A stretch of 6,811 nucleotides of DNA from an uncultured Litorilinea sp. (GTDB lineage Bacteria > Chloroflexota > Anaerolineae > Caldilineales > Caldilineaceae), in assembly GCA_937922105.1 (NCBI GenBank), contig CAKZVN010000285.1, positions 1 to 6,811 of the forward strand, written 5' to 3'. A program made the position numbers and the translations under genes. Below the pieces are notes generated by a model. That model was not told the DNA's origin and did not search any database. It worked only from the letters and a program-made list of their open reading frames with translations. Each line of letters starts with the position of its first letter. The stretch's first letter is position 1. This document shows, in pieces, positions 5,897 through 6,811 of this stretch.

Positions 5897-6811
5897 TCAC
5901 GAACCGGACTGTGCAACCGTTTGCGCCGGGGCCTCGCATGTGCCGATCTCGGTGGAGAACCACGCCTCCATGCTCACAATCATGTCGCGGATGCGCTGAT
6001 CATCGGCGGCTTGATTGTTGGCCAAGCGCCAGATGCGACAGGCATCGGCGGTGCGATCCAAGTGGGCATAGCCGCGCAGGAGCATGCGATAGGCCTGGAC
6101 TTTGCGTTGGCTGTTGACATCGCGCTTAATGGCTTCGTTCATGAGCGCAACTACCTCGGCCCAGTTCCCCTGCTCCATCTCATAGCGGGCGACAAAATAG
6201 TTGGATTCCCAATCACGCGGGCGCGACTTTAAAATCCACCGATAGAGATACCGCGCATCGGCCTGGGCCGCCTCCGAGCGCTTGGCGCCGCGATCTCGGG
6301 CAATCTCGCGCAAGGTATCCACTGGCGTATCTTCGGGCAAGTCCGCCACGTCCAACCAACGCCAAAGATGGATCGCCACCTCGCGCAAGCGATTGCGCTG
6401 CTCCAACTGCACGATCAAGTTGTTGCGTACAGACAAGCGCTGTCCCTCAGTCAAGTTGGGGGAGTTGAGCGCGTCGATGCCGACCTTCAGCCCGGCATCG
6501 GGGTCGTGCGCCGAGTAGACATAGATAACGGGCAGCCGCTCGGAACGCTGTTCGTCTCCAGCGCGCAGACCCTGGCGCGTGGACCAAGGCGTCACATCCC
6601 AGGCTTCCCGCCCACGCGCCCAATCGGCGACTTGATTACCGGCGGATGCCCGCCAGCGGATCAGCCAGAGACGGTCGTGACTTTGCGCCAAGTTGCGCAA
6701 ATCGCGGTCCAGATGCGGCCAACGAAACTGGGCGCGCTGGGCCTTAAGACCGGGCAAATAGTGGAAGAAACGCTTGGGGTCGCCGCCAATCACGATCAAG
6801 TCATTGGGACC
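5897..6811 (-). CDS. C-terminal part of a probable membrane glycosyltransferase (family 39-like) with TPR-like tail, truncated
   Basis: The frame is open from the right edge, giving 304 residues before the TGA at 5897-5899; the N-terminus lies outside the window. The first 100 residues (GPNDLIVIGGDP..., a YLP segment, then HDRLWLIRW, DVTPWS and LPVIYVYS) resemble the soluble C-terminal region that follows the membrane helices in Chloroflexota proteins annotated as family 39 (PMT/ArnT-like) glycosyltransferases. That is recognition by style, not a motif match. Residues about 121-155 are helical and Arg-rich. Residues 201-232 (WESNYFVARYEMEQGNWAEVV) look like one TPR unit, and 237-266 (AYRMLLRGYAHLDRTADA) like a second. 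No membrane helix or catalytic motif is in the visible part. The gene converges on the permease gene and is unlikely to belong to the phosphonate operon. It could also be an unrelated TPR protein. Confidence 0.6.
   Translation of the reverse strand, partial: GPNDLIVIGGDPKRFFHYLPGLKAQRAQFRWPHLDRDLRNLAQSHDRLWLIRWRASAGNQVADWARGREAWDVTPWSTRQGLRAGDEQRSERLPVIYVYSAHDPDAGLKVGIDALNSPNLTEGQRLSVRNNLIVQLEQRNRLREVAIHLWRWLDVADLPEDTPVDTLREIARDRGAKRSEAAQADARYLYRWILKSRPRDWESNYFVARYEMEQGNWAEVVALMNEAIKRDVNSQRKVQAYRMLLRGYAHLDRTADACRIWRLANNQAADDQRIRDMIVSMEAWFSTEIGTCEAPAQTVAQSGS

Noticed and set aside
1..6811. CRISPR arrays, tRNA or rRNA genes, insertion sequences and attachment sites.
   Set aside because: None seen: no repeat-spacer pattern, cloverleaf, transposase or terminal inverted repeats were found by reading both strands.

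Overview
The window carries most of a 2-aminoethylphosphonate (AEP, ciliatine) uptake-and-degradation locus on the + strand, followed by the end of an unrelated convergent gene on the - strand. By eye the DNA is GC-rich, and the genes are closely packed. The transporter's binding protein is a lipoprotein with a short Ala/Pro-rich linker after the lipobox cysteine. Together with the style of the - strand protein, this suggests a Chloroflexota (Caldilinea/Anaerolinea-like) bacterium or another lineage that tethers its binding proteins. That assignment is an inference; no rRNA or other marker gene is present.

Layout. Bases 2-769 hold the 3' two thirds of phnW (AEP:pyruvate transaminase), cut by the left edge. 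Bases 790-1620 hold a complete phnX (phosphonoacetaldehyde hydrolase). A 151-base gap (1621-1771) is AT-rich in its first half. It holds four TTAACA-like hexamers at an exact 11-base period, which resemble a PhoP/PhoB-type PHO box, and then a possible -10 element. Bases 1772-2848 encode the AEP-binding lipoprotein. A strong hairpin followed by four T residues lies in the next gap. Bases 2951-4105 encode the ABC ATPase. Bases 4102-5883 encode a fused two-domain permease that overlaps the ATPase gene by four bases (ATGA). After only 13 bases, the C-terminal 304 codons of a - strand gene run to the right edge. They look like the extracytoplasmic tail of a family-39-type membrane glycosyltransferase with TPR-like helices. 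No stretch longer than 300 bases lacks a gene.

How the genes work together. The lipoprotein captures AEP outside the membrane, and the fused permease with its ATPase dimer imports it. PhnW moves the amino group to pyruvate, giving phosphonoacetaldehyde and alanine. PhnX then cleaves the C-P bond to acetaldehyde and phosphate. The substrate assignment rests on strong family resemblance of the binding protein (PhnS2/AepX type) and on the adjacency of phnW and phnX.

No wholly new system is visible. The pathway is known. The parts most worth a second look are regulatory: the phased repeat array ahead of the transporter genes, and the terminator-like hairpin between the binding protein and the rest of the transporter.
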